From positions 1 through 45,586 of the forward strand of contig JAJZFH010000059.1 in the NCBI GenBank assembly GCA_021805445.1: a DNA stretch of 45,586 nt. The letters are read 5' to 3'. Source of the stretch: Pseudomonadota bacterium (GTDB lineage: Bacteria; Pseudomonadota; Gammaproteobacteria; Burkholderiales; Ferrovaceae). The notes under the pieces were generated by a model. It was not told the origin of the DNA, made no database searches, and worked only from the letters and a program-made list of their open reading frames with translations. Shown here in pieces: positions 27,129 through 37,785 of this stretch (position 1 is its first letter; each line of letters opens with the position of its first letter). The position numbers and the translations under genes were made by a program.

Positions 27129-29231
27129 GTGAATCCGATTCGTAAGACATTTACCCTGGGCCGCCATCAAGTCACTCTTGAAACTGGAGAAATTGCCAGA
27201 CAGGCCGATGGCGCCGTGATGGTATCCATGGAGGATACCGTGGTTCTGGTAACCTGCGTGGCCCTGAAAAAGGCCAAGGTGGGTCAGGATTTCTTTCCCT
27301 TGACTGTGGACTATCAGGAGCGCTTTTATGCAAGCGGGCGTATTCCCGGGGGCTTCTTCAAACGCGAGGGGCGCCCTTCCGAAAAGGAGACGCTGACTTC
27401 CCGGTTGATCGACCGCCCTTTGCGGCCCTTGTTTCCGGAAGGGTTCTATAACGAAGTTCAGATCGTGGCAACGGTGATGTCGTGCAATCCGGAAATCGAT
27501 CCGGACATTCCCGCCATGATCGGGGCCTCTGCCGCTGTTGCATTGGCGGGGGTTCCCTTCAGCGGCCCCATCGGGGCAGCCCGGGTGGGCTATGTGGACG
27601 GCCAGTTTGTGCTGAACCCTACAGCGACCGAGTTGACTCAGTCAAAAATGGACCTGGTGGTGGCGGGGACGGCAGAAGCGGTCCTGATGGTGGAGTCTGA
27701 AGCCGGCGAATTGCCTGAAGAGGTCATGCTGGGTGCCGTGGTCTATGGGCATGAACAAATGCAGGTCGCCATCGATGCCATCAATGAATTGGCCGATGAA
27801 GCGGGGAAGGAACCCTGGGAATGGGCGCCACCGGCACTCGATGAAGATCTGGTGGCACGCCTTGAAACGTTGGCCCTGAATTCCTTGCGCGAAGCCTACC
27901 GGATTCGTGCAAAACAAGCGCGTACGGAGCGTATCGAGGCCATTCGAAGCGAAGTCATGCCGCAACTTCTATCCGCCGATGCCGATGCAGACCAGCAAAA
28001 TCAAGTGCGTAGCCTCTTTGGTGCGTTGGAAGCGCGTATCGTGCGGCACCAGATCCTGGATGGAGACCCCCGCATTGATGGGCGCGACACTCGTACGGTC
28101 CGACCCATTACCATCCGTATGGGAGTGCTACCCCGTACCCATGGCTCCGTTTTGTTTACGCGGGGAGAAACTCAGGCCTTGGTGATCGCGACTCTCGGCA
28201 CTGGGCGCGACGAACAGATTATCGACGCGATCCAGGGAGAGTACAAGGATCGCTTTATGCTTCATTACAATTTTCCTCCCTATTCTACCGGGGAGACAGG
28301 ACGGGTCGGTAGCCCAAAGCGGCGTGAAATCGGTCATGGACGTTTGGCGAAAAGAGCTTTGGTGGCAACCTTGCCAACGCCGGAAGAGTTCTCCTACACG
28401 CTTCGTGTGGTCTCCGAAATCACCGAATCCAATGGGTCAAGTTCCATGGCTTCGGTGTGCGGTGGATCCCTTGCGCTGATGGATGCGGGGGTTCCGGTCA
28501 AGGCTCATACGGCGGGCGTGGCCATGGGGTTGATCAAGGAAGGGAATCGTTTTGCCGTGCTGACAGACATCCTGGGTGATGAAGATCATCTGGGTGATAT
28601 GGACTTCAAGGTGGCCGGTACAGAGCAGGGAATCACCGCTCTGCAAATGGACATCAAGATCACGGGAATCACCAAGGAGATCATGCAGGTGGCGCTGGCT
28701 CAAGCACGCGAAGGCCGTATCCATATTCTGGAGTTGATGAAGCAGGCGATGCCCATGGTGCGTGAAGAACTGTCAAGTTTTGCGCCACGCATCCTGACTC
28801 TCAAAATCAACCCGGAAAAAATTCGGGATGTGATCGGTAAGGGCGGTGCCGTGATCCGCGCACTGACGGAAGAAACCGGCACGACGATCGATATTCAGGA
28901 AGATGGCACGGTCAACATTGCATGCCTGACCTCGGAAGCCGGGGCTATGGCCAAAAAACGCATCGAAGAGATCACGGCAGAAGTGGAAGTAGGCAAGGTC
29001 TATGAAGGTACGGTCCTGAAGTTGCTCGATTTTGGCGCGATTGTAAGCGTTCTTCCTGGCCGGGACGGATTGCTGCACATTTCCCAGATAGCCCATGAGC
29101 GAGTCAACGCCGTGGGAGATTATCTCAAGGAAGGGCAGCAAATCAAGGTCAAGGTGCTGGAGGCGGATGAAAAGGGCCGTTTGCGTCTCAGTCTCAAAGC
29201 CTTGTTGGAACTTCCTGTAGTTGCGGATTGA
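27129..29231 (+). CDS. pnp: Polyribonucleotide nucleotidyltransferase (PNPase)
   Basis: A 700-residue PNPase that degrades RNA phosphorolytically from the 3' end. Two RNase PH domains (about 10-225 and 315-545) flank the helical domain. The second contains the active-site segments [13 protein letters not shown] and [22 protein letters not shown] domain (about 555-610, [16 protein letters not shown]) and an S1 domain (about 620-690, [16 protein letters not shown]) follow. Translation starts at GTG 27129, since the ATG eight bases earlier runs into a stop after three codons. The ribosome binding site is GAGG. It lies about 50 bases after the rpsO terminator. Confidence 0.98.
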   Translation: MNPIRKTFTLGRHQVTLETGEIARQADGAVMVSMEDTVVLVTCVALKKAKVGQDFFPLTVDYQERFYASGRIPGGFFKREGRPSEKETLTSRLIDRPLRPLFPEGFYNEVQIVATVMSCNPEIDPDIPAMIGASAAVALAGVPFSGPIGAARVGYVDGQFVLNPTATELTQSKMDLVVAGTAEAVLMVESEAGELPEEVMLGAVVYGHEQMQVAIDAINELADEAGKEPWEWAPPALDEDLVARLETLALNSLREAYRIRAKQARTERIEAIRSEVMPQLLSADADADQQNQVRSLFGALEARIVRHQILDGDPRIDGRDTRTVRPITIRMGVLPRTHGSVLFTRGETQALVIATLGTGRDEQIIDAIQGEYKDRFMLHYNFPPYSTGETGRVGSPKRREIGHGRLAKRALVATLPTPEEFSYTLRVVSEITESNGSSSMASVCGGSLALMDAGVPVKAHTAGVAMGLIKEGNRFAVLTDILGDEDHLGDMDFKVAGTEQGITALQMDIKITGITKEIMQVALAQAREGRIHILELMKQAMPMVREELSSFAPRILTLKINPEKIRDVIGKGGAVIRALTEETGTTIDIQEDGTVNIACLTSEAGAMAKKRIEEITAEVEVGKVYEGTVLKLLDFGAIVSVLPGRDGLLHISQIAHERVNAVGDYLKEGQQIKVKVLEADEKGRLRLSLKALLELPVVAD

Positions 29232-29292
29232 ACTTCGTGATAGGATGAGTTGGCCGAAAGGTCTGTCTGGAATGTTGATACGGTGAATTGCC

Positions 29293-29715
29293 ATGGTTGA
29301 AGCCACGTTGAAACAATTTTCTCCCTATATCCTGAAAGAGGGAGAAACTTACATGAATGACCTGCAACTGGCCCATTTTCGTCATCTGTTGGAGAGTTGG
29401 AAGGCGGAACTGGGTCAGGACATCGACCGAACGGTCCATACCATGCAGGATGAAGCAACTGTTTTTGCCGATCCCAACGATCGTGCCAGCCAAGAGTCGG
29501 ATATGGCACTGGAGTTGCGCAACCGCGATCGCGAACGCAAGTTGATCAAAAAAATTGATGAAACCATCGTCAAAATAGAAGCCGGTGATTATGGCTACTG
29601 CGAAAGTTGCGGCGTTGAAATCGGTATCAAACGTCTTCAGGCACGACCCACCGCCAGTTTGTGCATTGATTGCAAACAACTGGAAGAGATGCGCGAGCGT
29701 CAGGTCGCCAAATAA
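29293..29715 (+). CDS. dksA: RNA polymerase-binding transcription factor DksA
   Basis: A 140-residue DksA that, with ppGpp, resets transcription by entering the secondary channel of RNA polymerase. The coiled-coil tip D-x-x-D-x-A is present (Asp60, Asp63, Ala65). The zinc finger has four cysteines (103, 106, 124, 127), so it is the zinc-dependent form. Family blocks such as YMNDLQLAHFR, LELRNRDRERKLIKKI and YGYCESCGVEIGI are conserved. The start at 29293 retains the core ETYMN context. An internal ATG at 29353 would lack it. Confidence 0.96.
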   Translation: MVEATLKQFSPYILKEGETYMNDLQLAHFRHLLESWKAELGQDIDRTVHTMQDEATVFADPNDRASQESDMALELRNRDRERKLIKKIDETIVKIEAGDYGYCESCGVEIGIKRLQARPTASLCIDCKQLEEMRERQVAK

Positions 29716-29767
29716 CTTCAGTGTATTCCCTTCATCGGGGGGAGACTGTTCCTGATAAAGGCCTGCC

Positions 29768-30379
29768 TCAGATGCGCACGAGAGGCTTCAGAAGTGCCCA
29801 TCCCAAATCCCAATGTTCCAAAGGAGATCGTTGGAACCGGCTGGAACTGAATTGATGCCAGCGCCCGATGACGACATTCATCAGTAGATTTGCTTGCACC
29901 GCAATGGCACGGTCGCTGGATATTTCGCCGTGGGTGACTGCAAGGCGCAGACTTTGGCGTATCGAGGCTTCCAATCGCTCACAGAGTTGTACGATGCGGA
30001 CCAGTAGCCGTTCATTTTCATGATGCAGGACTTCTCCTGTCAGGACACGGGTCATGCCGGGATTCTTGTCTGAAAAAGCCAGGAGTAACGTCAAAGTGGC
30101 CTCTACTTGAGCCAAACCCGAAGGTAAATCGACGGCGATACGGTTGATGCGGGTAAACAGGGTTTGTTCGATAAATTCGATCAATCCTTCATACATTTTG
30201 GCTTTGCTGGAAAAATGGCGGTACAGGGCAGCTTCGGATACTTTCAAATGGCTGGCCAGGAGTGCAGTGGTGATTTTTTCGGGTTGGGGACGTTCCAGTA
30301 GAGAGGCCAACGTGTGCAGGATTTCTTGACGGCGTTCTCCCGCTTTGGAACGGGGGGGTGGGGGTTCCAGGGTGGACAT
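29768..30379 (-). CDS. slmA: Nucleoid occlusion factor SlmA (TetR family)
   Basis: A 203-residue TetR-fold protein that blocks FtsZ assembly over the chromosome. The N-terminal helix-turn-helix is the SlmA type (GERRQEILHTLASLLE, then ITTALLASHLKVSEAALYRHFSSKAKMYEGLIEFIE), which separates it from metabolic TetR regulators. The C-terminal region has the typical GMTRVLTGEVLHHENERL and QANLLMNVVIGRWHQF pieces. It converges with dksA (52 bases between stops) and is divergent from yebC. Confidence 0.93.
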   Translation of the reverse strand: MSTLEPPPPRSKAGERRQEILHTLASLLERPQPEKITTALLASHLKVSEAALYRHFSSKAKMYEGLIEFIEQTLFTRINRIAVDLPSGLAQVEATLTLLLAFSDKNPGMTRVLTGEVLHHENERLLVRIVQLCERLEASIRQSLRLAVTHGEISSDRAIAVQANLLMNVVIGRWHQFSSSRFQRSPLEHWDLGWALLKPLVRI

Positions 30380-30534
30380 GGTGCATTGTATGGGCAGGAA
30401 TGCCGTTGGATGAAACGTGCATTATAGCGAACCTGGCTTGCATCAAAGAGTTTCGTTTTTCAACCCCTGCCAGGCTTCACCGACCGTGTTAAAATAAAAA
30501 CCGTTTCCATCATTCAGTCAGAGGTCGGGGCATC

Positions 30535-31260
30535 GTGGCAGGACATTCCAAATGGGCCAATATCAAGCACAAGAAAGCCGCCGCTGATGCAAAACGTGGC
30601 AAGATTTTTACCCGACTCATCAAGGAAATTACCGTGGCTGCGCGCATGGGCGGGGGTGATGTCGGGAGTAATCCGCGCTTGCGTTTGGCAGTGGACAAAG
30701 CCTATGACCAGAACATGCCCAAGGACACCATCGAACGTGCCATCAAGCGGGGAAGTGGCGACCTGGAAGGCGTCAATTACGAGGAAATACGCTATGAAGG
30801 GTATGGTATCAACGGGGCTGCAGTGATGGTGGATTGCCTGACGGATAACCGGACCCGTACCGTAGCCGATGTGCGCCATGCTTTTACCAAGTATGGCGGT
30901 AATTTGGGCACGGATGGCTCAGTATCCTTCCTGTTTGCGCACTGCGGACAAATGCTTTTTTCTCCGGGAACGGATGAAGACCGATTGATGGAAGCTGCTC
31001 TGGAAGCGGGGGCCGACGATGTTCTTCACCATGAGGACGACAGTTTGGAAGTGGTGACTCCTCCCTATGAATTCAGCGCCGTTCGACAGGCCCTGGAAAA
31101 AAATGGATTCAAGGCGGAATTTGCTGAGGTGACCATGAAACCCCAGAATGAGGTGGAGTTTTCCGGAGATGAGGCTGTACGTATGCAGAAACTGATAGAT
31201 GCGCTGGAATCCCTCGATGATGTGCAGGCGGTGTATACCACCGCCCTCTTGTCCGAGTGA
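30535..31260 (+). CDS. yebC: YebC/PmpR-family protein
   Basis: A 241-residue YebC family protein, a conserved cytoplasmic factor described as a transcriptional regulator and more recently linked to translation of proline-rich stretches. The hallmark N-terminus [20 protein letters not shown] is intact, read from GTG 30535, followed by [12 protein letters not shown]-like and [19 protein letters not shown] segments. The gene leads the ruv-tol cluster: its TGA is followed without a gap by the ATG of ruvC. Confidence 0.96.
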   Translation: MAGHSKWANIKHKKAAADAKRGKIFTRLIKEITVAARMGGGDVGSNPRLRLAVDKAYDQNMPKDTIERAIKRGSGDLEGVNYEEIRYEGYGINGAAVMVDCLTDNRTRTVADVRHAFTKYGGNLGTDGSVSFLFAHCGQMLFSPGTDEDRLMEAALEAGADDVLHHEDDSLEVVTPPYEFSAVRQALEKNGFKAEFAEVTMKPQNEVEFSGDEAVRMQKLIDALESLDDVQAVYTTALLSE

Positions 31261-31815
31261 ATGGCGGCCTTGCGTATTCTGGGCGTGGATCCCGGTCTGT
31301 GTTGTACCGGGTTTGGGATCATCGAAGTGTCTCAGAGGGGGAATGACCCTGAATATATAGCCAGCGGAACCATCACCACGCCTTTCCCTGCGACTCTGGC
31401 GGCGCGCATCAAGGTGCTTCATACGGGGTTGACGACTGTCATCGAGCGTTATAAACCGCAGGTCATGGCGATTGAAATCGTCTTTGTCAACGTGAATCCT
31501 CAAACCACCCTGTTGCTGGGTCAGGCTCGTGGTGCTTTGCTGGCGGCTGCGGTCATGCACGACCTCGAGGTACATGAGTATACGGCCTTGCAGGTCAAAC
31601 AGGCCGTGGTAGGGCATGGTCATGCCAGCAAGGATCAGGTTCAGGCTATGGTCATGCGTCTTCTCAAATTAACCGAGGTCCCTCGGGCCGACCCTGCCGA
31701 TGCCCTGGCCTGCGCGCTACGGCATGCCCATGGAGATTCTCTGATGCCGGTCGCAGCGGGGCGCCGATCCACCCGCTGGCGTTCGTTGCCAGGACGCACA
31801 GGAAGTTCTTCATGA
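31261..31815 (+). CDS. ruvC: Holliday junction resolvase RuvC
   Basis: A 184-residue endonuclease that cuts Holliday junctions in pairs. Catalytic acidic residues sit in the expected places: the first Asp in [13 protein letters not shown], Glu in [23 protein letters not shown], and the C-terminal Asp pair in [16 protein letters not shown]. The [11 protein letters not shown] loop is present. The start abuts the yebC stop, and the stop overlaps ruvA by four bases. Confidence 0.97.
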   Translation: MAALRILGVDPGLCCTGFGIIEVSQRGNDPEYIASGTITTPFPATLAARIKVLHTGLTTVIERYKPQVMAIEIVFVNVNPQTTLLLGQARGALLAAAVMHDLEVHEYTALQVKQAVVGHGHASKDQVQAMVMRLLKLTEVPRADPADALACALRHAHGDSLMPVAAGRRSTRWRSLPGRTGSSS

Positions 31816-32402
31816 TCGGACGTCTGCGTGGGATCGTGGTACACCAGGCCCCCCCCTGGGTTGTGTTGGAGGTACAGGGGGTAGGATATGAATTGGAAGT
31901 TCCTTTGGGAACTTTTGCGCGTTTGCCTACGGATGATGTGACTATATGCTTTTTGACTCACCTCGTGGTTCGGGAAGATGCCCATCTTCTGTATGGTTTC
32001 CTGGATGAAGATGAGCGGCAGGTTTTCCGTCAACTACTAAAAATCAGCGGGGTAGGGCCTCGCCTCGCACTGGCTGTATTGTCCGGACTTTCTGTGAGTG
32101 CGTTGGGGCAAGCCGTGGAACGGCAGGAAGTCGATCTCTTGACGCGCATTCCCGGCATCGGGAAAAAAACTGCCCAGCGGCTCCTCCTTGAATTGAAAGA
32201 AAAGTTGATCGTACCGACCTTGCCTGACGTTCCTCCTTCCGGCGGCGTTGCTCTCCATGTGGAATTGGCACAGGCCCTGAGTGGGTTGGGCTACCACGAC
32301 CGTGAAATTCAATGGGCTTTGAAGCAATTACCAGCGGAAGGTTTGACTCTGGAACAGGGCATTCGTCAGACTTTGGGCTGGCTGGCGCGCCGGGAGTCCT
32401 GA
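31812..32402 (+). CDS. ruvA: Holliday junction branch migration protein RuvA
   Basis: A 196-residue RuvA that holds the four-way junction and loads RuvB. It has an N-terminal OB fold ([10 protein letters not shown] through [17 protein letters not shown]) and tandem helix-hairpin-helix motifs ([15 protein letters not shown] and [19 protein letters not shown]). A C-terminal domain III ([15 protein letters not shown]) touches RuvB. It starts in the ruvC stop (ATGA) and is followed by ruvB after 33 bases. Confidence 0.97.
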   Translation: MIGRLRGIVVHQAPPWVVLEVQGVGYELEVPLGTFARLPTDDVTICFLTHLVVREDAHLLYGFLDEDERQVFRQLLKISGVGPRLALAVLSGLSVSALGQAVERQEVDLLTRIPGIGKKTAQRLLLELKEKLIVPTLPDVPPSGGVALHVELAQALSGLGYHDREIQWALKQLPAEGLTLEQGIRQTLGWLARRES

Positions 32403-32435
32403 TCCGATGACGAGAACCGAGGTGAGGGGAAGGAA

Positions 32436-33482
32436 ATGATCGAACAGGATCGCCTGGTCCACGGGCAGTTGGAGTCGCGCCAGGAAGAAGTTCAGGAACG
32501 GGCATTGCGTCCGCGTCAACTGGACGATTATGTGGGACAGAAAAAAGTGCGTGCCCAACTGGAAATTTTCATCGAGGCTGCGCGTCGGCGGAAAGAACCC
32601 CTGGATCATGTCTTGTTGTTCGGTCCGCCAGGGCTTGGCAAGACGACTCTGGCGCATATCATTGCTCGTGAAATGGGCGTCAATTTGCGTCAAACGTCGG
32701 GGCCGGTGCTGGAACGTGCAGGGGATCTGGTGGCTCTGCTGACTCATCTGGAGCCCAATGATGTGTTGTTCATCGATGAGATTCATCGCCTGGGTCCGGT
32801 AGTCGAAGAAATTCTTTATCCGGCCCTTGAAGACTACCAGATCGATATCATGATTGGAGAAGGGCCCGCAGCCCGTTCCATCAAACTGGATCTGCCTCCA
32901 TTCACCCTGGTTGGGGCAACCACGCGTGCCGGGATGCTGACCAACCCTTTGCGCGATCGATTCGGAATCGTGGCCCGGCTCGAGTTTTACACGGAAGATG
33001 AATTGTCCTTGATCGTGACTCGTTCGGCCCATTTGCTGGGGATGGACATGGATGAAACGGGAACCCGTGAGGTGGCGCGACGTTCCCGAGGGACGCCTCG
33101 TATTGCCAATCGTTTGTTGAGACGGGTTCGAGACTATGCAGAAGTACGTTCACAAGGGTGCGTCACACAGGCAGTGGCAGATGCGGGTTTGAAATTGCTG
33201 GAAGTGGATGACAAAGGATTGGATCTGATGGACCGCAAGTTGTTGCAGACGGTCATCGAGAAGTTTGCCGGTGGACCGGTGGGGGTGGATACCTTGGCCG
33301 CCGCCATTGGAGAAGAGCGAGATACCATCGAGGATGTGCTGGAACCTTATCTGATCCAGCAAGGATACTTGCAACGCACTGCGCGTGGGCGCATGGCAAC
33401 GGCGGTCGCTTTCCATCATTTTGGCTTGCCTTCGTCGGGAGGAAAAACTACCGGTGAACTGACTCTGGAAGAACCCTCATGA
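32436..33482 (+). CDS. ruvB: Holliday junction branch migration ATPase RuvB
   Basis: A 348-residue AAA+ motor that drives branch migration. The family opening [16 protein letters not shown]-like segment is followed by Walker [14 protein letters not shown], Walker B FIDEIHRL, the sensor/arginine-finger stretch [18 protein letters not shown], and a C-terminal winged helix ending [13 protein letters not shown]. The start follows AAGGAA. The stop overlaps the ybgC start (ATGA), linking DNA repair to the tol genes in one transcript. Confidence 0.98.
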   Translation: MIEQDRLVHGQLESRQEEVQERALRPRQLDDYVGQKKVRAQLEIFIEAARRRKEPLDHVLLFGPPGLGKTTLAHIIAREMGVNLRQTSGPVLERAGDLVALLTHLEPNDVLFIDEIHRLGPVVEEILYPALEDYQIDIMIGEGPAARSIKLDLPPFTLVGATTRAGMLTNPLRDRFGIVARLEFYTEDELSLIVTRSAHLLGMDMDETGTREVARRSRGTPRIANRLLRRVRDYAEVRSQGCVTQAVADAGLKLLEVDDKGLDLMDRKLLQTVIEKFAGGPVGVDTLAAAIGEERDTIEDVLEPYLIQQGYLQRTARGRMATAVAFHHFGLPSSGGKTTGELTLEEPS

Positions 33483-33889
33483 ATTCCGGACGAACCGAAG
33501 TTCCTGTCAGGATCTATCATGAGGATACGGATGCTGGTGGGGTTGTTTATCATGCCAACTATTTGTGTTATATGGAGCGGGCCCGCACGGATTGGTTGCA
33601 TGAGCGGGGTTTTGATCATGATCGCGTTGCGCGTGAGCATGGGGTTTTGTTCGTGGTTCGCAGTATCGAAATCAAATTCCAGCGTCCTGCCCGTTTGGGG
33701 GATAACTTGCTGGCTGTGGCGGAACTGGCAGGGGTTCGCCATGGTCTGATGGTGTTCCGGCAGTCGATCATGCGGGGACCACAAAGTTTGGTACGCGCGC
33801 AGGTGACGGTGGCCTGTGTGACGGCGAAGGATTTTACGGTAGCGGTCATACCGCCTGCCTTGGCGCATTTTCTGGGAGTGGAAGGGTGA
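33479..33889 (+). CDS. ybgC: Tol-Pal-associated acyl-CoA thioesterase YbgC
   Basis: A 136-residue hot-dog-fold thioesterase. The family motif [27 protein letters not shown] holds the catalytic Asp. YbgC proteins hydrolyse short or acyl-ACP-type thioesters near the inner membrane, and their link to the Tol-Pal system is by gene position and reported interaction. It overlaps ruvB upstream (ATGA) and tolQ downstream (GTGA). Confidence 0.94.
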   Translation: MNSGRTEVPVRIYHEDTDAGGVVYHANYLCYMERARTDWLHERGFDHDRVAREHGVLFVVRSIEIKFQRPARLGDNLLAVAELAGVRHGLMVFRQSIMRGPQSLVRAQVTVACVTAKDFTVAVIPPALAHFLGVEG

Positions 33890-34581
33890 ATATTACTTCG
33901 GATATTTCGTTGGTCAGTCTGGTGCTCCAGGCCAGTGTTTTGGTCCAGATCGTGCTCGGGTTACTATTGCTGATATCGCTGCTGTCCTGGACCTACATCT
34001 TTACGAAAATGCTGACTCTGGGCAAGGCGCGCCGTCAAACCGCCAAATTTGAAGAAGAGTTCTGGGCGACTTCGGATATCGGTGCTCTTTACCAGCGAGC
34101 CTCGGGGCATAATGAAAACAGCGGGGCACTGGAGCGGATTTTTGAATCCGGTTATCGGGAGTTTCTTCGTCATCGCAAATCCGGAACCCAGGAGACGGCC
34201 GCTGTCACCAGCGGGGTACAACGGGCCATGAAAGCCACTTTCCAGCGTGAAACCGATCGCCTCGAATCGCATCTGGCTTTTCTGGCGACAGTGGGGTCGG
34301 TCAGTCCTTATGTGGGATTGTTCGGGACGGTATGGGGGATCATGAACGCCTTTCGCGGTCTGGCCAACGTTGGTCAAGCAACTTTGGCTCATGTGGCACC
34401 TGGCATCGCTGAAGCCCTGGTGGCCACGGCAATGGGCTTGTTTGCGGCGATTCCTGCGGTCGTGGCCTATAACCGTTACGCCCATGACACGGACCGGTTG
34501 TCCAGTCGTTTTGAAAGTTTCATGGAGGAGTTCTCCAACATCCTGCAACGCCAGTTCAAACCCTCTCAAAACGGGCGTTGA
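33886..34581 (+). CDS. tolQ: Tol-Pal proton channel subunit TolQ
   Basis: A 231-residue inner-membrane protein of the ExbB/MotA type with three transmembrane helices (about 15-38, 135-160, 170-195). The conserved LATVGSVSPYVGLFGTVWGIMNAF and IAEALVATAMGLFAAIPAVVAYNRY segments form the channel. It works with TolR to drive TolA with the proton motive force during cell constriction. The start is GTG, overlapping the ybgC stop. Confidence 0.97.
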   Translation: MNITSDISLVSLVLQASVLVQIVLGLLLLISLLSWTYIFTKMLTLGKARRQTAKFEEEFWATSDIGALYQRASGHNENSGALERIFESGYREFLRHRKSGTQETAAVTSGVQRAMKATFQRETDRLESHLAFLATVGSVSPYVGLFGTVWGIMNAFRGLANVGQATLAHVAPGIAEALVATAMGLFAAIPAVVAYNRYAHDTDRLSSRFESFMEEFSNILQRQFKPSQNGR

Positions 34582-34583
34582 TC

Positions 34584-35000
34584 ATGGCACGTAAACCACG
34601 GCGCATGATGAGTCAGATCAATGTGGTCCCCTACATTGACGTCATGCTGGTACTCCTGGTCATTTTTATGGTGACGGCTCCCATGATCAATCCCGGACAA
34701 GTGGACCTGCCTTCGGTGGGTCAGAATCTGGCTCAGTCGCAGGATCCGGTGCAGGTGATCCTGCATCTGGATGGCCACTTGACAGTACGGGATTCCCGTC
34801 AGGGTAGTGAGGAACAGGGCCTGACTCGCGACCAACTGGTAGACCAGATGGTGGCCTTGCATCGCACAGAACCGGATCGTCCAGTGGTGATTGCGGCGGA
34901 TCGTGCGGTACGCTATGAAGAAGTCCTACAGGTCATGGATCTGCTCAAAAAGGCTGATATCAAACGAATTGGTTTGCTGGCGCGGGGGCGCTCCGGTTGA
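34584..35000 (+). CDS. tolR: Tol-Pal system protein TolR
   Basis: A 138-residue ExbD-type protein with one N-terminal transmembrane helix (about 17-38). It carries the essential channel Asp in INVVPYIDVMLVLLVIFMV and a periplasmic domain ending with VMDLLKKADIKRIGL. The frame is open six bases further upstream at a TTG, but ATG 34584, two bases after the tolQ stop, gives the normal MARKPRRMMSQIN start. The TGA overlaps the tolA ATG by one base. Confidence 0.96.
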   Translation: MARKPRRMMSQINVVPYIDVMLVLLVIFMVTAPMINPGQVDLPSVGQNLAQSQDPVQVILHLDGHLTVRDSRQGSEEQGLTRDQLVDQMVALHRTEPDRPVVIAADRAVRYEEVLQVMDLLKKADIKRIGLLARGRSG

Positions 35001-35827
35001 TGCCTGCGACCATCGATCACGAACGGGGTGTGCGTCTATGGGCCTGGTTACTGGCGTTGTTGGTTCATGCGTTGTTTGTGGCAATTCTGGTATTCGGGGT
35101 ATCCTGGCAACGTCATCCTGACCCTGCGCCTTTGATGGCTGAACTGTGGTCGGATATCCCCAAACCTGCCACCGTTACGGAAGTGACCCCGCCACAGCCG
35201 GTAACGCCGGAACCCCCGGCTCAGCCAGCCCCTACGCCAATGCTTGCGCCCCCTCGTGTGGAGCCCACCCCGGCACCTCCTCATCCCGAACCCAAGCCGG
35301 CCTTGCCAGCAACCCCCAGTGCAGCAGACATTGCGCTCAAGAAAAAAAAGGAAAAAGCGGCGCAGGAAGCGAAACGTCAGGCGGACCAACAACAGCGGGA
35401 GAAAATTCTGGCGGAGCAACTGCGTCAGGAGCGTCAGGATGCGCTCAAGGAAGAAAGGCGCGATGCCGCATTGCGTGCGGATGCCGAGGTACGCCGTCGT
35501 CAAGCCGAACAGTTGGCTCAGAATGCCCGTGCCGCCCAAGCGGCGGCAGTGGACCGTTACAAGTTGGCCATCATCAACAAAATCCGTGGCAATACCGAAG
35601 TTCCCGAGGGGGTTCAATCCGGGTTGACGCTGGAGGTGGATGTCACCATACTGCCTGACGGAGGGGTTCTCGAACCCGTCAGGATCGTAAAGCCCAGTGG
35701 CGACCCACGCTATGATCAGGCGGTTCTGCGCGGTATTCTGCGTTCCCAGCCCTTACCTTTGCCCAGCGACGTGGCCTTGCGTCGACTATTTCGAGTGACA
35801 CACCTACAAATCCACCATGAAAAATAA
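35000..35827 (+). CDS. tolA: Tol-Pal energy-transducing protein TolA
   Basis: A 275-residue protein that spans the periplasm. A single N-terminal anchor (LWAWLLALLVHALFVAILVFG) is followed by a Pro-rich stretch (about 45-105), a long charged helix rich in Lys, Glu, Gln and Ala (about 110-185), and a C-terminal TonB/TolA-type domain (about 190-275, YKLAIINKIRGN and VDVTILPDGGVLEPVRI). ATG 35000 is chosen because it overlaps the tolR stop. The stop lies 11 bases inside tolB. Confidence 0.94.
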   Translation: MPATIDHERGVRLWAWLLALLVHALFVAILVFGVSWQRHPDPAPLMAELWSDIPKPATVTEVTPPQPVTPEPPAQPAPTPMLAPPRVEPTPAPPHPEPKPALPATPSAADIALKKKKEKAAQEAKRQADQQQREKILAEQLRQERQDALKEERRDAALRADAEVRRRQAEQLAQNARAAQAAAVDRYKLAIINKIRGNTEVPEGVQSGLTLEVDVTILPDGGVLEPVRIVKPSGDPRYDQAVLRGILRSQPLPLPSDVALRRLFRVTHLQIHHEK

Positions 35828-37103
35828 CCTGCCCATTTTTGTTGCTCTCCTGTTGGCACTGATTCAGGTGCCGGTTCACGCCGATATGACTCTCGAGATC
35901 GTCACCCAGGGAGCGCAACTGACTCCCATTGCCGTTTTGCCCTTGGCTGGCGATGGGGTGGGTTCTCACCAACTGTCTGCGGTCATTGCTGCCGATCTCA
36001 AACGTTCTGGTCTGTTTGATCCACTGGATACTCGGGGAGTCTCTCCTGCCCCTGCCGATGTAGAAGGCGTGAATTGGGATGCCTGGCAGGCGCAACATGC
36101 CAATTTTGTGGTGGTGGGTAATGTTCAGGAAGAACAGGCGACTCATCATATCAAACTCAATTTTCGCCTGATAGAGTTGCCCAACCGAATGGCCCACCTC
36201 AACCTGTCTTTTGACGGGTCTGCAGATCAGTACCGTATGGTGGCACACCATGCGGCCGACGCCATTCTGGAAAACATCACGGGGTATAAGGGCATGTTCA
36301 GTTCACGCATTGCCTATATCACCCAGCATGGTTCGGCCCACAGTCTCAAGGTGGCGGATAGCGACGGTTTCAACGAGCAGAGTATGCTCCATACCAATGA
36401 ACCGATCCTGTCCCCCAAATGGTCGCCTGACGGTCAGCGTATGGCCTATGTGACTTTCGAACTCAATCGTCCCATGGTGGTGGTGCAGACTCTGGCCACC
36501 GGGGTGCGCCATGTGGTGGCTCGCTATAAGGGCAGCAACAGTGCTCCGGCCTGGACCCCTGATGGACGGCATCTGGCTGTGGTTCTGACCAAGGATGGGC
36601 ACTCGCAGATATACCGGGTATCCATCGATGGTTCGCAGGCGCCCGAGCGTCTGCTCTCAAGCGGGGGAATCGACACGGAACCCTACTTTTCGCCGGATGG
36701 GCAAACCCTGTACTTTACTTCCGATCGGGATGGCGGGCCCCAGATCTACCGAATTGCACTGAGTGATCTGCGTGGGTCTCCAGAACGTCTGACCTTTGGC
36801 AGCAATTATGCGGTTTCTCCCAGATTGAGCCCGGATGGCAAGCAACTGGCTTACATTCAGCGTGATGGCGGGGCATTTCATGTGATGCTCATGGATCTGG
36901 CGACGAAGCAGACCCAGCCCATGACGGATACCCAACTGGACGAATCTCCGACCTTTGCTCCCAATGGAAAATACCTGCTCTACTCCACTCAGGATGGGGG
37001 AAGGGGAGTCCTGGCCATCGTCAGTACCGACGGACGAATCCGTCAGAAACTGACGACCCAGACAGGAGATGTTTATGAACCAGTATGGGGGCCGTTGCAG
37101 TAA
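35817..37103 (+). CDS. tolB: Tol-Pal periplasmic beta-propeller protein TolB
   Basis: A 428-residue periplasmic protein with a cleaved signal peptide (cleavage near VHA-DMT). An N-terminal alpha/beta domain (about 22-160) is followed by a six-bladed propeller whose repeats read LSPKWSPDGQRMAYV, PAWTPDGRHLAVVL, PYFSPDGQTLYFTS, PRLSPDGKQLAYI and PTFAPNGKYLLYST. TolB passes between Pal and TolA. It overlaps tolA by 11 bases, which suggests coupled translation. About 90 bases separate it from pal. Confidence 0.97.
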   Translation: MKNNLPIFVALLLALIQVPVHADMTLEIVTQGAQLTPIAVLPLAGDGVGSHQLSAVIAADLKRSGLFDPLDTRGVSPAPADVEGVNWDAWQAQHANFVVVGNVQEEQATHHIKLNFRLIELPNRMAHLNLSFDGSADQYRMVAHHAADAILENITGYKGMFSSRIAYITQHGSAHSLKVADSDGFNEQSMLHTNEPILSPKWSPDGQRMAYVTFELNRPMVVVQTLATGVRHVVARYKGSNSAPAWTPDGRHLAVVLTKDGHSQIYRVSIDGSQAPERLLSSGGIDTEPYFSPDGQTLYFTSDRDGGPQIYRIALSDLRGSPERLTFGSNYAVSPRLSPDGKQLAYIQRDGGAFHVMLMDLATKQTQPMTDTQLDESPTFAPNGKYLLYSTQDGGRGVLAIVSTDGRIRQKLTTQTGDVYEPVWGPLQ

Positions 37104-37195
37104 ACCTAAGAACAGGGGTATGCGTTATACTGGGCGCAGCATTTGCAACCACTTTTTGAGTTTTACGTCAACCCTATTTCTTAACAAGGATAATC

Positions 37196-37720
37196 ATGAA
37201 AAAAGCCCTTCTCGCTTTGGCTGTTACCAGCGTTCTGGCCGCCTGTAGTTCTACCCCAACCGAAGAAACCAGTACGCCCGTGGTGCAGAAGGCCGCTGCG
37301 CCCGTGGCTGTGGCTCCTGCACAACCCATGGTCAAGGAGCCGGTCACGGTTTCTTTGTATCCTGCCAAGGGAGTGGGTGGGGCGTTGGGTCAACGGACCA
37401 TTCATTATGCATTCGACAAGTACACGGTCACGGATGAGTACATGCCCGTGGTTGATGCCCATGGCGACTTCCTTTTGTCCCATGGGGCTGCCAAGGTTAC
37501 CCTGCAAGGGAACTGTGACGAGCGGGGCAGCCGTGAATACAATCTGGGCCTGGGACAGCGTCGTGCCGACAGCGTGCGCAAGATCCTGATGGCCAAGGGA
37601 GTGAAGGACAGCCAGATCGAAACCGTCTCCTTTGGCAAGGAGAAGCCTGTCAATCCGGGGCATGATGCAGCCGCTTGGGCAGAGAACCGACGTACTGATA
37701 TCGTTTACCAAGGCGAGTAA
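37196..37720 (+). CDS. pal: Peptidoglycan-associated lipoprotein Pal
   Basis: A 174-residue outer-membrane lipoprotein. The lipobox LAAC puts the lipidated cysteine at residue 17. A Thr/Val/Pro/Ala linker is followed by the OmpA-like domain (about 65-172) with the peptidoglycan-binding blocks VTLQGNCDERGSREYNLGLGQRRA and ENRRTDIVY. It anchors the outer membrane to the wall and binds TolB. The ribosome binding site AAGGATAA lies just upstream. Confidence 0.97.
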   Translation: MKKALLALAVTSVLAACSSTPTEETSTPVVQKAAAPVAVAPAQPMVKEPVTVSLYPAKGVGGALGQRTIHYAFDKYTVTDEYMPVVDAHGDFLLSHGAAKVTLQGNCDERGSREYNLGLGQRRADSVRKILMAKGVKDSQIETVSFGKEKPVNPGHDAAAWAENRRTDIVYQGE

Positions 37721-37739
37721 TTTTTATCCGCGCTCATTA

Positions 37740-37770
37740 CCCGGCGAGTGTATTTCCCTCGTCGGGTTTT
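37740..37770 (+). terminator. Terminator between pal and cpoB
   Basis: CCCGGCGAG and CTCGTCGGG form a 9-bp stem (one G-T pair) with a 9-base loop, followed by TTTT. It lies 20 bases after pal and 16 before the cpoB start, so it can separate the lipoprotein message from cpoB or lower cpoB expression. Confidence 0.75.
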
Positions 37771-37785
37771 CCATTTTTGGTGACC